64,000 nt of DNA. Origin: Pseudolysinimonas_A sp049651805. GTDB lineage: Bacteria; Actinomycetota; Actinomycetes; Actinomycetales; Microbacteriaceae. This document shows, piece by piece, positions 1 through 8,234 of the stretch. The stretch spans positions 1 through 64,000 of the forward strand of contig NZ_JBASCU010000021.1 in assembly GCF_049651805.1 (NCBI RefSeq), read 5' to 3'. Below the pieces are notes generated by a model that saw only the letters and a program-made list of their open reading frames with translations, searched no databases and was not told the origin of the DNA. Positions within the stretch are counted from its first letter, which is position 1. Every line of letters starts with the position of its first letter. Position numbers and translations under genes: made by a program.

Positions 1-319
1 CATCGCCCAGCCACACCGGCGGGGCATCCAGCAGCCGCCCGACGGTGACCAGATCCCGGGAATCGCGCGCGGACTTGCCGGTCAGGGTCGAGACGAGCCC
101 TTCCGGGCCGCGCGCCCCGGTGCTGGCCGCGAGCCCGTCATAGCCGGCATCCCGGGAGGAGCGCCGGTCGATCTCCCCGGCGAACGCGGCGACCACCGAC
201 TCTGCGTGACGGGCGTGCGCGGCCCAGTGCCGCATCCCCTCCATCCATTCCTGATGGGAGGCACGGGCCAGCCCGGAGAGGTCGCAGACCTCGATCACAG
301 GCACGGCAGGCAGGCTCAC
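1..319 (-). CDS. DUF222 / 13E12-type HNH endonuclease family protein, 5' part only
   Basis: I read 106 codons from a GTG at 317-319 running leftwards off the window edge. The peptide has the N-terminal DUF222 pattern of the 13E12 repeat family: a helical segment with GLAASTGARGPEGLVSTLTG and SARDSRDLVTVGRLLDAPP. Full-length members are about 400-500 residues and usually end in an HNH nuclease domain; that half lies outside the window, so nuclease activity is family knowledge, not something seen here. The GTG was chosen because the frame opens there and a purine-rich stretch precedes it. A degenerate SOS box lies about 70 bases upstream, which fits the known LexA control of mycobacterial 13E12 genes. 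Confidence 0.75.
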   Translation of the reverse strand, partial: MSLPAVPVIEVCDLSGLARASHQEWMEGMRHWAAHARHAESVVAAFAGEIDRRSSRDAGYDGLAASTGARGPEGLVSTLTGKSARDSRDLVTVGRLLDAPPVWLGD

Positions 320-385
320 GCCGATCTCCCAGGTTCGTAGTTCGTCATTCAGAACGAGATGCTCGGCACGAGCAAGACCATACTA

Positions 386-400
386 TCGAACGTATGTACT
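386..400 (-). promoter_or_regulatory. Degenerate LexA (SOS) box upstream of the DUF222-HNH gene
   Basis: The sequence TCGAACGTATGTACT has one perfect half-site (CGAAC) and one weak half (GTACT instead of GTTCG) with the usual four-base spacing of the Gram-positive/mycobacterial SOS consensus CGAAC-N4-GTTCG. It sits 67 bases upstream of the GTG of the minus-strand HNH-family gene. LexA binding is inference. Confidence 0.4.
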
Positions 401-430
401 ACCCGCAACTACTTGTGCACAGGGTCTCGA

Positions 431-598
431 CACGCCGCCTCCGGCGGCTACTCGACCACCGAGAGCCACGCCGCCTCCGGCGGCTACTCGACCACCGAAG
501 AGCCACGCCGCACCACCGAAGAGCCACGCCGCACCACCGAAGAGCCACGCCGCACCACCGAAGAGCCACGCCACCTCCGGCGGCTACTCGACCACCGA
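431..598. repeat. Tandem array of GC-rich palindromic repeats
   Basis: Three copies of a 32-base unit (starting at 431, 467 and 567) contain the hairpin GCCGCCTCCGGCGGC followed by TACTCGACCACCGA. Between the second and third lie four tandem 21-base units (starting at 491, 512, 533, 554) that look like the same unit with the hairpin core removed. A diverged copy of the unit occurs in inverse orientation at 17335-17371, so this is a dispersed genomic element locally amplified. The whole 320-605 interval holds no convincing gene; reading frames crossing it are low-complexity products of the repeat. Confidence 0.85.
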
Positions 599-605
599 CG
601 CGGGA

Positions 606-893
606 CTACCTGGTCGTCAGATCCTCGTACTCGGGGTGCTCCGCAATGAACCGCCGCACGAACGGGCAGGTCGCCCCGATCCGCACCGACGTCGAGTCGC
701 GCAACTGGTCGAGCGCGCCCCGCACGAGCGTCGACCCGAGGCCGCGTTCCTGCAGCTCCTGATCCAGCTCGGTATGCGTGAAGACAATGCCGCCGTCCTC
801 GCGGGTCACGTACTCGGTGAATCCGATCTCGTCGGCGCCGCGCGTCAGGACGAATCGCGAGCCTGGTGCGTCGTGAACAACCGTGTCAGTCAT
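606..893 (-). CDS. Small GNAT-family N-acetyltransferase (YjdJ / Acetyltransf_CG type)
   Basis: The 95-residue product is a minimal GNAT fold: a beta strand segment with FTEYVTREDGGIVFTHTELD, then the acetyl-CoA loop RGLGSTLVRGALDQL, and a C-terminal PFVRRFIAEHPEYEDL. This is the length and motif order of the single-domain family typified by E. coli YjdJ and human GTPT/NATD1. The substrate is unknown for the family. It starts at an ATG and lies 47 bases downstream of the arsC-type gene on the same strand, so the two may be cotranscribed. Confidence in the fold is high and in any specific role low. Confidence 0.8.
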   Translation of the reverse strand: MTDTVVHDAPGSRFVLTRGADEIGFTEYVTREDGGIVFTHTELDQELQERGLGSTLVRGALDQLRDSTSVRIGATCPFVRRFIAEHPEYEDLTTR

Positions 894-940
894 GCTTCGA
901 CGCTACCCAGACACCCTGGCCACGTGCCGGGTGATGGGTG

Positions 941-1351
941 TCAGACGGCGGGGAGAATCTCGGCGAGCAGCGCTTCGACGCGGCCGCGGATGTCGTCGCG
1001 CACGCGCCGCACGGTTTCGAGGTCTTTGCCCGCCGGGTCTTCGAGTTCCCAGTCCTCGTAGCGCTTGCCGGGAAAGATCGGGCACACGTCGCCGCACCCC
1101 ATCGTGATGACGACATCCGATTCGCGCACCTGCTCGGTCGTCATGAGCGTCGGAACCGCCTGCGAGATGTCGATGCCCTCCTCGGCCATCGCCTCGACCG
1201 CCACGGGGTTGATCTGGTCGCCGGGTTCCGAGCCGCCCGACAGTACCTCGACGGCTCCGCCCGACAGCGCGCGGGTGTAGCCGGCGGCCATCTGGGAGCG
1301 ACCGGCGTTGTGCACGCAGACGAACAGCACGGTGGGGGTTTCGGATGCCAT
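941..1351 (-). CDS. arsC: Arsenate reductase, low-molecular-weight phosphatase family
   Basis: The 136-residue protein has the P-loop of LMW tyrosine phosphatases near its N-terminus, VCVHNAGRSQMA (C-X5-R signature), and the downstream acidic DP loop (DWELEDPAGKD). Close relatives in actinobacteria reduce arsenate with mycothiol as thiol donor (ArsC1/ArsC2 of Corynebacterium). A further Cys pair lies at GCGDVCP. It is divergent from pstS, and arsenate enters cells as a phosphate analogue, so the location next to the phosphate importer and 7 kb from arsR-aqpS makes arsenate reduction more likely than protein dephosphorylation. That assignment remains inference from family and context. Confidence 0.8.
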   Translation of the reverse strand: MASETPTVLFVCVHNAGRSQMAAGYTRALSGGAVEVLSGGSEPGDQINPVAVEAMAEEGIDISQAVPTLMTTEQVRESDVVITMGCGDVCPIFPGKRYEDWELEDPAGKDLETVRRVRDDIRGRVEALLAEILPAV

Positions 1352-1433
1352 TGCTCAATTCTGTACGCATCCGGCGGCCCGTCGCTGACCGGCTCGGAGA
1401 TGAACGGCGATGGAAACACTCCCGACAGGTCGT

Positions 1434-1455
1434 GTTCACCCCCGGTTCACTTTCG
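1434..1455 (+). promoter_or_regulatory. PHO box (PhoP operator) upstream of pstS
   Basis: Two adjacent 11-base direct repeats, GTTCACCCCCG and GTTCACTTTCG, match the PhoP direct-repeat unit (GTTCACC plus four bases) described for Streptomyces pstS promoters. They lie about 80 bases before the pstS start. This implies induction under phosphate limitation by a PhoP-type regulator encoded elsewhere. Confidence 0.8.
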
Positions 1456-1535
1456 CCGCCTTGCATCGATCGCGTGGCATTTAGCCACCTCCTACAGCGG
1501 CGGGGCACCCCCGCCCCACGAAAGGATCACCCAGA

Positions 1536-2480
1536 GTGAACAGCACTGCACGCAAGATCACGGGCCTCTCCGCGTCCGTTGTGGCTGCGGCCCTTCTTCT
1601 CACCGGCTGCGGCGGACAGGCAGCCGGCGGCGAGGGCGATGGCCTGAGCGGTCCCGTGACCGCCGACGGTTCGTCGACCGTCGCCCCCCTGGCCGAGGCG
1701 GCTGCCGACCTGTACCGCGACGTCGAAGCCGGCGTCAACGTGACCGTCGCGACCTCCGGCACCGGTGGTGGCTTCAAGGCGTTCTGCGCCGGCGAGACTG
1801 ACATCTCCGACGCGTCGCGTCCGATCAAGGACGAAGAGGCGGCCGAGTGCGCGGCGAACGGCATCGAGTTCACCGAGATCGTTATCGCCAACGACGGCCT
1901 CGCGGTCGTCGTCAACCCCGAGAACGACTGGGCCGAAGACCTCACGGTCGAGCAGCTCAACAAGATCTGGGCCCCCGAGTCCGAAGGCGTCGTCATGAGC
2001 TGGGCCGACGTCGACCCGTCGTTCCCCGATGTTCCGCTCGCGCTCTTCGGCGCCGGCACCGACTCGGGCACGTTCGACTACTTCACCGACGAGATCAACG
2101 GCGAAGAGGGTGCGATCCGTGCCGACTACAGCCCGAGCGAGGATGACAACATCACCGTGCAGGGCGTCGCCGGCGCCGAGGGTGGCATCGGCTTCTTCGG
2201 CCTGAGCTACGTCGAAGAGAACGCCGACGCGATCAAGGCCGTCACGGTCGAGGGTGTCTACCCGACGGTCGAGACGGTGCAGGACGGCACGTACACGCCG
2301 CTCGGCCGCCCGCTGTTCATCTACGTGGCCAACGCGTCGTACACCGACAAGCCGCAGGTCAAGGCGTTCGTCGACTACTTCGTCGAGAACGCGGTCTCCA
2401 TCGCCGAGGCGGCACTCTTCGTGCCGCTGACCGAGGAGCAGATCGCCACGGCCGCCGACGAGCTCGCCTCGATCGGCTGA
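1536..2480 (+). CDS. pstS: Phosphate ABC transporter substrate-binding lipoprotein PstS
   Basis: The 314-residue protein starts at a GTG preceded by AAAGGA. It has a lipoprotein signal ending in LLLTGC (lipidated Cys25) and then the phosphate-binding loops DGSSTVAP (residues 44-51) and ATSGTGGGFKAFCAGE, with SGTFDYF in the second lobe. It captures phosphate at the outer face of the membrane for PstCAB. The length fits the shorter PstS class. It is first in pstSCAB, 56 bases before pstC, behind a PHO box. Nothing is unusual in it. Confidence 0.95.
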   Translation: MNSTARKITGLSASVVAAALLLTGCGGQAAGGEGDGLSGPVTADGSSTVAPLAEAAADLYRDVEAGVNVTVATSGTGGGFKAFCAGETDISDASRPIKDEEAAECAANGIEFTEIVIANDGLAVVVNPENDWAEDLTVEQLNKIWAPESEGVVMSWADVDPSFPDVPLALFGAGTDSGTFDYFTDEINGEEGAIRADYSPSEDDNITVQGVAGAEGGIGFFGLSYVEENADAIKAVTVEGVYPTVETVQDGTYTPLGRPLFIYVANASYTDKPQVKAFVDYFVENAVSIAEAALFVPLTEEQIATAADELASIG

Positions 2481-2536
2481 ACACCCTCGCTGACGGAAGA
2501 ACATCGCGGAGCGATTCGCCAGATAACGAAGAGACC

Positions 2537-3499
2537 ATGACCACGACCGTCAGCACCTTGGGCGGCCCGGCACCGCCGGGCCGCCCAAGCCCCCGTCCCG
2601 CGTCGGCCTTCGAGGGCCGTCCCCGCTACGGCGAGTTCGCCATTCGGCTGTTCTTGCGCATCGCCGCCGTTTTCACGATCGTCACCACGATCGGCATCCT
2701 CATCGCCCTCGCGATCCCGTCGATCGGGTTCTTCGCCGAGGTGCCCGTCTGGGAGTTCCTGTTCGGCGATCGCTGGGCTCCCCGATTCGCAGACGCCTCC
2801 TTCGGCGTCCTTCCGCTCGTCACGGCAACCGCCTGGACGACGATCATCGCCCTGCTCGTCGCCGTGCCGTTCGGGCTCGGCGCCGCGATCCTTCTCGCCG
2901 AGTACGCGCATCCGAACCTGCGCCGCGTACTCAAGCCCATCCTCGAGGTGCTCGCCGGAGTACCCACCGTCGTCTACGGCTTCTTTGCGCTGCAGTTCGT
3001 GCAGAGCACCGTGCTGCGCGAATGGCTGCAGCTCGAGACCGGCGCGTTCAGCGTGCTCGCCGCCGGACTCGTCATGGGCGTCATGATCATCCCGACGGTC
3101 GCCTCGATCTCCGAGGACTCGATGTCGGCCGTGCCGAACGCGCTGCGCCAGGGTTCAGCCGCGCTCGGCGCGAACCGGATGCAGACCACGCTGCGCGTGG
3201 TCTTCCCGGCGGCGCTCTCGGGCATCGTCGCCGCCATCGTGCTCGGCATCTCGCGGGCGGTCGGCGAGACGATGATCGTCGCCATCGCCGCCGGCAACCA
3301 GGCCCGCATCGTGACGGGCCCACTTGAGCAGGGGCAGACGATGACCGGCTTCATTGCGAACGCCGCACTCGGCGACTCGCGGGTCGGGTCGCTCGAATAC
3401 GACACGCTCTTCGCGGTCGGCCTGCTGCTGTTCGCGATCACCCTGCTGATCAACTTCCTCAGCATCCGCTTCGTTCGCCGCTTCCGGGAGGTCTACTGA
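2537..3499 (+). CDS. pstC: Phosphate ABC transporter permease PstC
   Basis: The 320-residue membrane protein has six predicted hydrophobic segments and the binding-protein-dependent permease (EAA-like) loop around VPNALRQGSAALGANRMQ, ahead of a TM pair. A proline- and glycine-rich cytoplasmic N-terminus of about 35 residues precedes the first membrane segment. It forms the phosphate channel with PstA. Its stop codon overlaps the pstA start as ATGA, indicating translational coupling. Confidence 0.95.
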   Translation: MTTTVSTLGGPAPPGRPSPRPASAFEGRPRYGEFAIRLFLRIAAVFTIVTTIGILIALAIPSIGFFAEVPVWEFLFGDRWAPRFADASFGVLPLVTATAWTTIIALLVAVPFGLGAAILLAEYAHPNLRRVLKPILEVLAGVPTVVYGFFALQFVQSTVLREWLQLETGAFSVLAAGLVMGVMIIPTVASISEDSMSAVPNALRQGSAALGANRMQTTLRVVFPAALSGIVAAIVLGISRAVGETMIVAIAAGNQARIVTGPLEQGQTMTGFIANAALGDSRVGSLEYDTLFAVGLLLFAITLLINFLSIRFVRRFREVY

Positions 3500-4413
3500 T
3501 GAACACCGTCGGAGGGGCTATCTCGGGAGCGATCCGGGGTGTGCGCCCGATCGCGTCCGGTCGGAACGGCGAGTACCGCCCGACCGCCCTCATCTTCCTC
3601 ACCTTGCTGTGGCTCGCCCTGGCGATCGCCTTCGGCGTGCTCGTGACGCTGATCGTGACGATCATCATCGAGGGCCAGGGTCAGTTCACGATGCGGCTCT
3701 TCACCGAGTTCCCGGCATCCTCGCCCGACCGTGCGGGTGCCCGACCCGCCATTCTCGGCTCAGTGTGGGTCATCGGGGTGACCGCGGTCATGACGATCCC
3801 GCTGGGGGTCGCTGCCGCCATCCACCTCGAGGAGTTCGCCGACAAGAAGCACTGGTTCAACAAGCTCGTCGAACTCAACGTGCAGAACCTCGCCGCGGTG
3901 CCGTCGATCGTCTACGGCCTGCTGGCGCTCGCGTTCCTCACGATGATGGGGGTGCGCGACAAGAACATCGTCATCGCGGGCGCCCTCGCCCTGTCGCTGT
4001 TGATCCTGCCGGTCATCATCATCGCGACCCGCGAGGCGCTGCGCTCGGTGCCGCAGGAGATCCGCCAAGGCTCGCTCGCGCTCGGTGCCACGCCCTGGCA
4101 GACGGTATGGCGCCAGACCCTGCCGTCGTCGGTGCCGGGCATCTCGACGGGCGCGATCCTCGCCCTGTCCCGCGCGTTCGGCGAGGCGGCTCCGTTGCTC
4201 GTGCTGGGTGCGCTGGTGTTCGTCAGTTTCGACCCGAACGGGTTGCTGAGCGGCTACACGACCTTGCCGATCCAGATCTTCAACTGGACGGGCCGCCCGC
4301 AGGAGGGCTTCCATCAGCTCGCCGCTGCGACGAGCGTTCTGCTGCTCGTCGTGCTGATCGCCATGAACGGCGTGGCGATTCTCATCCGCAACAAGTTCCA
4401 GAAACGGTGGTAA
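3499..4413 (+). CDS. pstA: Phosphate ABC transporter permease PstA
   Basis: The 304-residue membrane protein starts with the ATG that overlaps the pstC stop. It has six hydrophobic segments and the permease loop SVPQEIRQGSLALGATPWQ that docks the PstB ATPase. It pairs with PstC in the phosphate importer. Only six bases separate it from the proposed TTG start of pstB. Confidence 0.95.
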   Translation: MNTVGGAISGAIRGVRPIASGRNGEYRPTALIFLTLLWLALAIAFGVLVTLIVTIIIEGQGQFTMRLFTEFPASSPDRAGARPAILGSVWVIGVTAVMTIPLGVAAAIHLEEFADKKHWFNKLVELNVQNLAAVPSIVYGLLALAFLTMMGVRDKNIVIAGALALSLLILPVIIIATREALRSVPQEIRQGSLALGATPWQTVWRQTLPSSVPGISTGAILALSRAFGEAAPLLVLGALVFVSFDPNGLLSGYTTLPIQIFNWTGRPQEGFHQLAAATSVLLLVVLIAMNGVAILIRNKFQKRW

Positions 4414-4419
4414 ACCCTT

Positions 4420-5298
4420 TTGACCGACACGATTCCCGGCACGGCCGGAGACGACCGCCGCACGCCGACGATGCACCTGGCCGCCCGCGCGAGCAGCAGC
4501 TACCTGCCCGACGAGCCGCGCGGCATCCTGCAGTGCGAGAACGTGGATGTCTACTACGGCGCGTTCCGCGCGGTCACCGGCGTCGACCTCAAGTTCGGGC
4601 TGCACGAGATCACCGCGCTCATCGGCCCGTCGGGCTGCGGCAAGTCAACGCTGTTGCGCTCGCTCAATCGCATGAACGACCTCGTCGACGGCGCCCGCGT
4701 CGAGGGTCTGGTGACCTTCGAGGGCGAGGACATCTACGGCAAGCGCGTCGACCCGATCGAGGTGCGTCGCCGCATCGGGATGGTGTTCCAGAAGCCGAAC
4801 CCGTTCCCGAAGTCGATCTACGACAACATCGCCTACGGCCCGCGGGTCACCGGCATGCGCGTGTCGTCGATGGACGACCTCGTCGAGGAGGCGCTCACCA
4901 AGGCCGCCCTCTGGAACGAGGTCAAGGACAAGCTCAAGCAGTCGGCTTTCGGTCTCTCCGGCGGCCAGCAGCAGCGGCTCTGCATCGCCCGCACGATCGC
5001 GACCAAGCCCGACATCATCCTGATGGACGAGCCGTGCTCGGCGCTCGACCCGATCGCGACGACCAAGATCGAAGACCTCATGCACCAGTTGCGCGAGGAG
5101 TACACGATCGTCATCGTCACCCACAACATGCAGCAGGCGGCGCGGGTCGCCGACCGCACCGCGTTCTTCACGGCGCTCGCCGACGAGACGACCGGAGATC
5201 GCACGGGCGTGCTCGTGGAATACGGCAAGACGCTGCAGATCTTCGAGAACCCCGCCGACAAGCGGACGGAGGACTACATCAGCGGTCGATTCGGATGA
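4420..5298 (+). CDS. pstB: Phosphate ABC transporter ATP-binding protein PstB
   Basis: The protein carries Walker A GPSGCGKST (residues 69-77 from the TTG start), Q-loop QKPNPFP, signature LSGGQQQR, Walker B IILMDEP and H-loop VTHNMQQA, all in the order of PstB. PstB proteins are usually about 250-260 residues; the frame from the TTG gives 292. An internal ATG at 4471 would give 275, so the start is uncertain; GGTGG at 4404-4408 is the only possible ribosome site for the TTG. Its stop overlaps the start of the next gene (ATGA at 5295-5298). Confidence 0.93.
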   Translation: MTDTIPGTAGDDRRTPTMHLAARASSSYLPDEPRGILQCENVDVYYGAFRAVTGVDLKFGLHEITALIGPSGCGKSTLLRSLNRMNDLVDGARVEGLVTFEGEDIYGKRVDPIEVRRRIGMVFQKPNPFPKSIYDNIAYGPRVTGMRVSSMDDLVEEALTKAALWNEVKDKLKQSAFGLSGGQQQRLCIARTIATKPDIILMDEPCSALDPIATTKIEDLMHQLREEYTIVIVTHNMQQAARVADRTAFFTALADETTGDRTGVLVEYGKTLQIFENPADKRTEDYISGRFG

Positions 5299-6014
5299 CG
5301 ACCCCGGATGTCGCCCCGCCGGCCTGGCCCGCCCGGGTCATCGCGGTGGCGACACCCCTCGCGGGCGTGACCCGTGGGCGCACCGCCGAGTTCCGTCAGC
5401 GCGGGCTGCTCATCGAGAGCACCCCGAGTGCGGCCGCAGCGCTCATCTCGATGGGCCAGAACCCGCACGCGGTGGCGCTCGTGCCGACCGACCTGCGCGA
5501 CATGCCGCTGCTGGACTTCCTCGACGTGTTGCGCGCGTTCAGCGCTGCCCCCGTCATCGTCGGGCTCGCGCCCGAGTACGACAACGAGACGGTGGTCGCG
5601 GCGCTCGACCGTGGCGTGGCCCGTGCGGTGAAGCTGCCGGTGACGGCGGATGCCCTCGCCCATGCGATCGAGGAGTCCCGCGTGCACTCCGCCCCTCCGG
5701 TCGAACCCGAGCGGTACCGCATCGGCGAACTCGAGCTCGACCCGGCGTCGTACCGGGTGCACTGGCACGGCGAGGAGGTGCACCTCGCCCCGCGGCTCTT
5801 CGAGATGTTGCGCTACTTCGCCGCCGCGCACCCGCGAGTCGTCTCGCTCGAAGAGCTGGTGAGCGAGTTCGGCGCAACCAGCAACCCGCGCGACCGCGGC
5901 GAACGGGTGCGGGTGATGATCGGGCGCATCCGGGCTCAGTTGTCCCACGCGCGACCCGACCTTCCGGCTCCGCTCGAGACGGTGCACCGGGTCGGCTACC
6001 GCCTCACGGGGTAG
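5295..6014 (+). CDS. Atypical response-regulator-like protein (receiver-like + winged helix), coupled to pstB
   Basis: The 239-residue product starts at the ATG overlapping the pstB stop. Residues about 10-120 resemble a receiver domain: a possible phosphoacceptor in LVPTDLRD and a Lys in VKLPVTADA. However, the acidic pair normally found at the end of the first strand is missing (VIAVATPL). Residues about 135-239 are an OmpR/PhoB-type winged helix with LAPRLFEMLRYFA, RVRVMIGRIRAQL and the terminal HRVGYRLTG. It probably regulates transcription linked to phosphate, but may work without phosphorylation. Position in the pst operon suggests a feedback role. This is inference; no partner kinase is nearby. 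Confidence 0.75.
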   Translation: MTTPDVAPPAWPARVIAVATPLAGVTRGRTAEFRQRGLLIESTPSAAAALISMGQNPHAVALVPTDLRDMPLLDFLDVLRAFSAAPVIVGLAPEYDNETVVAALDRGVARAVKLPVTADALAHAIEESRVHSAPPVEPERYRIGELELDPASYRVHWHGEEVHLAPRLFEMLRYFAAAHPRVVSLEELVSEFGATSNPRDRGERVRVMIGRIRAQLSHARPDLPAPLETVHRVGYRLTG

Positions 6015-6020
6015 CCGCGG

Positions 6021-6884
6021 TCAGCCCCGGTGGCGGAAGCGTCGCCCGGTGATCTGCCGGGGCTGGATGCGCACGTAGGTGAGCTTGTCGCCCGGGTGGG
6101 CGGTGTCGGTGGCCTGGATGCCGGAGGCGATGATCTCGGCGTCGTCGTCGAGGCGCTGCGCATCGCCCTTCACGACGACGCTCCACGTCCAGTCGTCGTC
6201 GTGCCCATCGGCCTCGAACGCGACGTCGGGCGCCTGGGTGAGACGGATCAGCTTCACTCCCGGCCCGCTGCGGAAATACACCCGGCTGTCGTGCACCACG
6301 TAGTTCACCGGGAAGATGTCGACTCCACCGGCCTCCTGGATGCCCAGTCGCCCCATCCCACCGGCGCCGAGCAGCTCGAAGCAGGCGGCTGGATCGAGCT
6401 CCTCGACATCCGCTCCCGCCGGGTCGAGGTCGAGCCGGTTGTCGACGAAATGCACCCCCGGCACCTGCTCGATCGCCTGGCGAACAGCGTCACGCTCACG
6501 CTCGGAGCCCAAGCGTCCGTGCAGGGTGACGACGCGCTGCCGCACCTCCACCCGAAGGTCGCTCACGCGGACCGTCGAGTCGGCGATCGCGCCGGCGACG
6601 GCGGGCGAGAGCTCGTCGTCGGTCGCGTGGGCGGCATCCAGATCGAGGTCGCCGACCGCCACCTGATTGTCGACGTCGCCCACCCCCGAGATGGCGCTCG
6701 CGATCGTTGCGGCGGCGAGGCGCTGGGAGTGGGTCGAGACGCGCCCCGTGAGCTGCACCCGGCCGGAGTGGGCCGACACCCGCACCCCCGACGTGTCGAG
6801 ATCCGGCGATTCGACGAGGGCGCGCGTGACCGCGTGCACGAGGTCGAGGTCGGCCCGGGAGGCCTCGGGGGAATCTGTCGTCAT
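6021..6884 (-). CDS. Two BON domains fused to a pyridoxamine-oxidase-like flavin domain
   Basis: I start this at the ATG at 6882-6884 rather than further upstream because the BON region begins directly after it. The 287 residues hold two BON repeats (about 10-75, with GRVQLTGRVST, and 90-150, with VVTLHGRLGSERERD), then a PNPOx-like split-barrel (about 155-287) with GRLGIQEAGGVDIFPVNYVV and RSGPGVKLIRL. BON domains often bind membranes or ligands; the split barrel binds FMN, F420 or heme in its relatives. The substrate is unknown. It is convergent with the pst regulator, six bases apart. Confidence 0.75.
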   Translation of the reverse strand: MTTDSPEASRADLDLVHAVTRALVESPDLDTSGVRVSAHSGRVQLTGRVSTHSQRLAAATIASAISGVGDVDNQVAVGDLDLDAAHATDDELSPAVAGAIADSTVRVSDLRVEVRQRVVTLHGRLGSERERDAVRQAIEQVPGVHFVDNRLDLDPAGADVEELDPAACFELLGAGGMGRLGIQEAGGVDIFPVNYVVHDSRVYFRSGPGVKLIRLTQAPDVAFEADGHDDDWTWSVVVKGDAQRLDDDAEIIASGIQATDTAHPGDKLTYVRIQPRQITGRRFRHRG

Positions 6885-6895
6885 ACCGTCCAGTA

Positions 6896-8221
6896 TTACC
6901 GGCAGCAGCTCGCGGCGGTGGTGTCGGTCGAGGCGGTGCCGGTTGAGCAGACGCCCGTCTCGGGCAGCACGAGCGCCACCTCGCTCGCGGCTTTCAGGTC
7001 GCCCGCCAGCCACGCGGTGATCGACCGCACCTGCTCATATCCGGTGGCGAGCAGGAAGGTCGGCGCGCGACCGTAGCTCTTCATGCCGACGAGATAGAAC
7101 CCGTCTTCGGGATGCTTCAGCTCGGCGAACCCGTGCGGCTCGACGGTTCCGCAGGAGTGCACGTTGGGGTCGATGAGCGGGGCGAGGCGCTTCGGGGCTT
7201 CGACGATCTCGTCGAGGTCGAGCCGGATCTCACGCAACATCGCGAGGTCGGGGCGGAACCCGGTCGCGTTGACGATGACGTCGGTGTCGTGGGTGAGAAG
7301 GTCCCCGCGCCGGGTTCCGGTGACGGTGACGCCGTCGCCGGTGGGCGCGAGCCGCAGGATCTCGAAGCCGTCGAGCATCCTGATGGTGCCATCGGCGACG
7401 AGGCGATCCACCCGGCTGCCGAGTGCCGCGCGACCGGCGAGTTCGTCATCGGCCGAGGCTGACACCCGCACGGCGCTGGTGTTGCGGATGAGCCAGGTGA
7501 CGCGCGTGCCGGGTTCCTGCCGGGCGAGTTCGGCGAGACCGAGCAGCGTGTTGGCGGCGGAGTGGCCGGCGCCGACGACGGTGGTGTGCCGGCCGGCGAA
7601 GCGCTGCCGGTCGCGTCCGAGTACGTCGGGCAGCGCATCCGTGACCCGGTCGGCGACCGCCTCGAGTCCGAGCGGGTCGAGGCCGTTCGACCCGAGGCTG
7701 TTCGGCGAACGGTAGGTGCCCGACGCGTCGATCACGGCGCGGGCGGCGACATCTTCAACTCCTGAAGCGGTCCGGATGCGCAGCGCGAACGGCGTCGCGG
7801 CACGCCCGGCGGTGCGGGTGCGGTCCATTCCCTCGCGGGTGACGGCGACGACGGTCGCACCGATGACGATGCGACTCGCGATGGCGTCGAGCTGCGAGAG
7901 CGGAATGAGATACCGCTCGACCAACTCGGTGCCGCTGGGCGCGCGGTCGGGGTCGGGATGCGTCCAGCCCGCCGCTTCGAGCAGCCGGCGCGATGCGGGG
8001 TCGACGAGGTGCCGCCAGGGCGAGAACAGCCTGGTGTGCCCCCACCGACGGATGCTGTCGGCCACCGAGTCACCGGCCTCGTTGATGCGGAAGTCGATTC
8101 CGCGCTCGACGAGGTTCGCGGCGGCGGCGAGCCCGATGGGCCCGGCGCCGATGATGGCGACGGGGAGGCCGGCGAGCCGGTCGGTGCGGGTGGCGGGCGG
8201 GGCGAGGTCGATGAGCGTCAC
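6896..8221 (-). CDS. FAD/NAD(P)-dependent flavoprotein of arsenic clusters (ArsO-like)
   Basis: The 441-residue protein has an N-terminal FAD-binding motif IIGAGPIGLAAA (about 23-34), a second nucleotide site VVGAGHSAANTL near 215 and VNATGFRPD near 320, the layout of flavin monooxygenase-like enzymes. The C-terminus is Cys-containing (GVCSTG and a final SCCR), which could bind or transfer thiophilic metalloid. The start is a GTG with AAGGAA upstream. It is divergent from arsR-aqpS across a palindrome-rich operator region. Related flavoproteins occur in many actinobacterial ars operons, but their reaction is not firmly established. Role in arsenic handling is inference from context. Confidence 0.75.
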   Translation of the reverse strand: MTLIDLAPPATRTDRLAGLPVAIIGAGPIGLAAAANLVERGIDFRINEAGDSVADSIRRWGHTRLFSPWRHLVDPASRRLLEAAGWTHPDPDRAPSGTELVERYLIPLSQLDAIASRIVIGATVVAVTREGMDRTRTAGRAATPFALRIRTASGVEDVAARAVIDASGTYRSPNSLGSNGLDPLGLEAVADRVTDALPDVLGRDRQRFAGRHTTVVGAGHSAANTLLGLAELARQEPGTRVTWLIRNTSAVRVSASADDELAGRAALGSRVDRLVADGTIRMLDGFEILRLAPTGDGVTVTGTRRGDLLTHDTDVIVNATGFRPDLAMLREIRLDLDEIVEAPKRLAPLIDPNVHSCGTVEPHGFAELKHPEDGFYLVGMKSYGRAPTFLLATGYEQVRSITAWLAGDLKAASEVALVLPETGVCSTGTASTDTTAASCCR

Positions 8222-8234
8222 GGGGTTCCTTCGA

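Noticed and set aside
491..574. Possible CRISPR array in the tandem 21-base repeats
   Set aside because: The units are directly adjacent with no unique spacers, and no cas gene is near; this is a simple tandem repeat derived from the neighbouring hairpin unit.
3609..5294. Long upstream extension of the winged-helix regulator's reading frame
   Set aside because: The frame is antisense-like Arg/Pro/His-rich sequence lying over pstA and pstB; homology begins only after the ATG at 5295, which overlaps the pstB stop.
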